A stretch of 64,000 nt of DNA, taken from assembly GCA_038496445.1 (NCBI GenBank), contig JALMLS010000009.1:124001-188000 (forward strand), read 5' to 3'. The position numbers and the translations under genes are program-made. This DNA comes from Trichosphaerium sp. ATCC 40318. Its lineage: Eukaryota; Discosea; Flabellinia; Trichosidae. Of the stretch, positions 61,424 to 64,000 are shown in pieces (position 1 is the stretch's first letter; every line of letters begins with the position of its first letter). The notes beneath the pieces were generated by a model. It was not told the origin of the DNA and did not search any database. It saw only the letters and a program-made list of their open reading frames with translations.

Positions 61424-62072
61424 TTACTGGTTGTTGAGTTTTGCTTTGGCTTTAAGTTCATTTTCCGCAGCGATTTCTGCCTTTACTGCAGCTACTTTAT
61501 TCTTTAATGTCCTATAGGTTGATAAATACATTTATAATCTTCATTATATCGCACCTTATCTTTCTAAATATAAAGTCTAGATCTCGTTTGATTGTTTTTA
61601 ACATTGAGGTATTTCTGTTGTAGTCTCGTGATAATGTACTCAAAAACTTTGCACAGTAGCCATTAAAGTTAATTAGAGCACGTTTTGAAGCAAGTAATCT
61701 TTCCTTTCTGAAATAATATTAGCAAAAGTGTCAGTTTAAGCGTTAAACGCACGTTTCGTCCTGCATGTATAGTACATTGGCCATATGGTGTCCGCTAATT
61801 AGCGAACTAATTTCTTTAGCAAAAACGTGCGATGGGAATACCGCTTGTTGTGTTGGAGTGGTCTTTATTGCTGTTTGCTGCTCTGTAGTATCGTCTGGTG
61901 TACTATCAGCTTTTACGTCAGCGTTATCTACGCTTGAACCTTCTTTAGGGTTTTGGGATTCATTGGTAGCTGTTTCTGGCGTTTCAGTATTTTTTATTTC
62001 GCTCTCGGCTGTATTACCACTGACCGTGTCAAAACTGGCGTCTCCACTTGAATTATCTTTATTTGTAGCCAT
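61424..62072 (-). CDS. KXD1: KXDL-motif protein (BORC/BLOC-1-related subunit)
   Basis: Minus-strand gene, ATG 62072 ([12 protein letters not shown]), stop 61424-61426. An acidic low-complexity N-terminus of about 80 residues is followed by a helical domain: [19 protein letters not shown], then [17 protein letters not shown], then [20 protein letters not shown]. The last contains the K-x-D-L signature (KRDL). It ends [18 protein letters not shown]1 is a small coiled-coil subunit of the BORC complex that positions lysosomes through Arl8. Length (about 190 residues) is slightly above the usual because of the N-terminal extension. It shares a 100-bp divergent region with the RuvB-like gene. Confidence 0.85.
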
Positions 62073-62172
62073 AATCACATTCTTTCATTGCATTGTAGAG
62101 CAAAAAATTGACAATTTCAATGTTAGTCTCTTACAGTTTCTCAGAGTAGTTATTTCAAGTTCAACAGCCCAC
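62073..62172. promoter_or_regulatory. 100-bp divergent promoter region
   Basis: Only 100 bases separate the start codons of the KXDL gene (minus) and the RuvB-like 1 gene (plus). No TATA box or other element is confidently recognised; it is AT-rich at its centre. Confidence 0.5.

Positions 62173-64000
<1,828 letters not shown>

Overview
The window is nuclear DNA of a gene-dense, intron-rich unicellular eukaryote. About two dozen protein genes lie on both strands, most split by many very short introns (mostly about 35-100 nt). The introns have an unusual donor, commonly GTACG(T) rather than GTAAG/GTATG, and acceptors that follow a T-run (TTTTTTAG). I cannot name the species. The gene set (VPS13, KXDL/BORC subunit, PARP, RuvB-like 1, TMTC-type mannosyltransferase, SLC37, F-box/LRR, RhoGAP-SH3) is generic eukaryotic and no lineage marker is decisive. 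Exon joins below were read by eye and not computed.

Layout. 1-13.2 kb: a giant VPS13-type lipid-transfer protein, 5' end outside the window. 13.3-16.3 kb: small minus-strand genes, including a YwqK/MORN-repeat protein that resembles giant-virus proteins and a small single-pass membrane protein. 16.5-20.3 kb: a NADAR-domain protein, a secreted GH16-like glycosidase and a 2OG-Fe(II) oxygenase-like protein. 21.0-26.0 kb: one long gene joining SPX, an MFS transporter, a thymidylate-kinase domain and DUF2252; this is the strongest candidate for something undescribed. 26.0-27.6 kb: no gene seen. 27.6-30.5 kb: a BTB/T1-like protein and an unrecognised gene, both minus. 30.5-33.3 kb: a secreted methyltransferase-like protein with an apparent frameshift and a short-chain dehydrogenase. 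33.7-36.5 kb: a Pro/Thr-repeat surface protein. 36.6-37.6 kb: an ankyrin-RA protein.

37.8-40.9 kb: an F-box-LRR protein that ends in an RPA1 DBD-C-like fold with all four zinc-ribbon cysteines replaced. 41.2-42.9 kb: a ZZ-finger/F-box protein. 43.2-46.9 kb: a BRCT-PARP and a Nudix hydrolase in tandem. 47.1-50.9 kb: a Cys-rich membrane protein and an FAD-dependent oxidoreductase. 51.0-53.8 kb: a TMTC-like protein. 54.0-58.5 kb: a RhoGAP protein with four SH3 domains. 58.6-58.9 kb: a tRNA-Ser(GCU) with an inverted truncated copy; a third relic is at 41.1 kb. 59.1-62.1 kb: an SLC37 transporter and a KXDL protein. 62.2 kb to the end: RuvB-like 1, truncated by the window.

Functional threads: three proteins relate to ADP-ribose chemistry (PARP, Nudix, NADAR). 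Two relate to ubiquitin-ligase adaptors (F-box). VPS13 and KXDL both serve endolysosomal membranes. Apart from the adjacent PARP/Nudix pair, these links are loose and do not form operon-like clusters.
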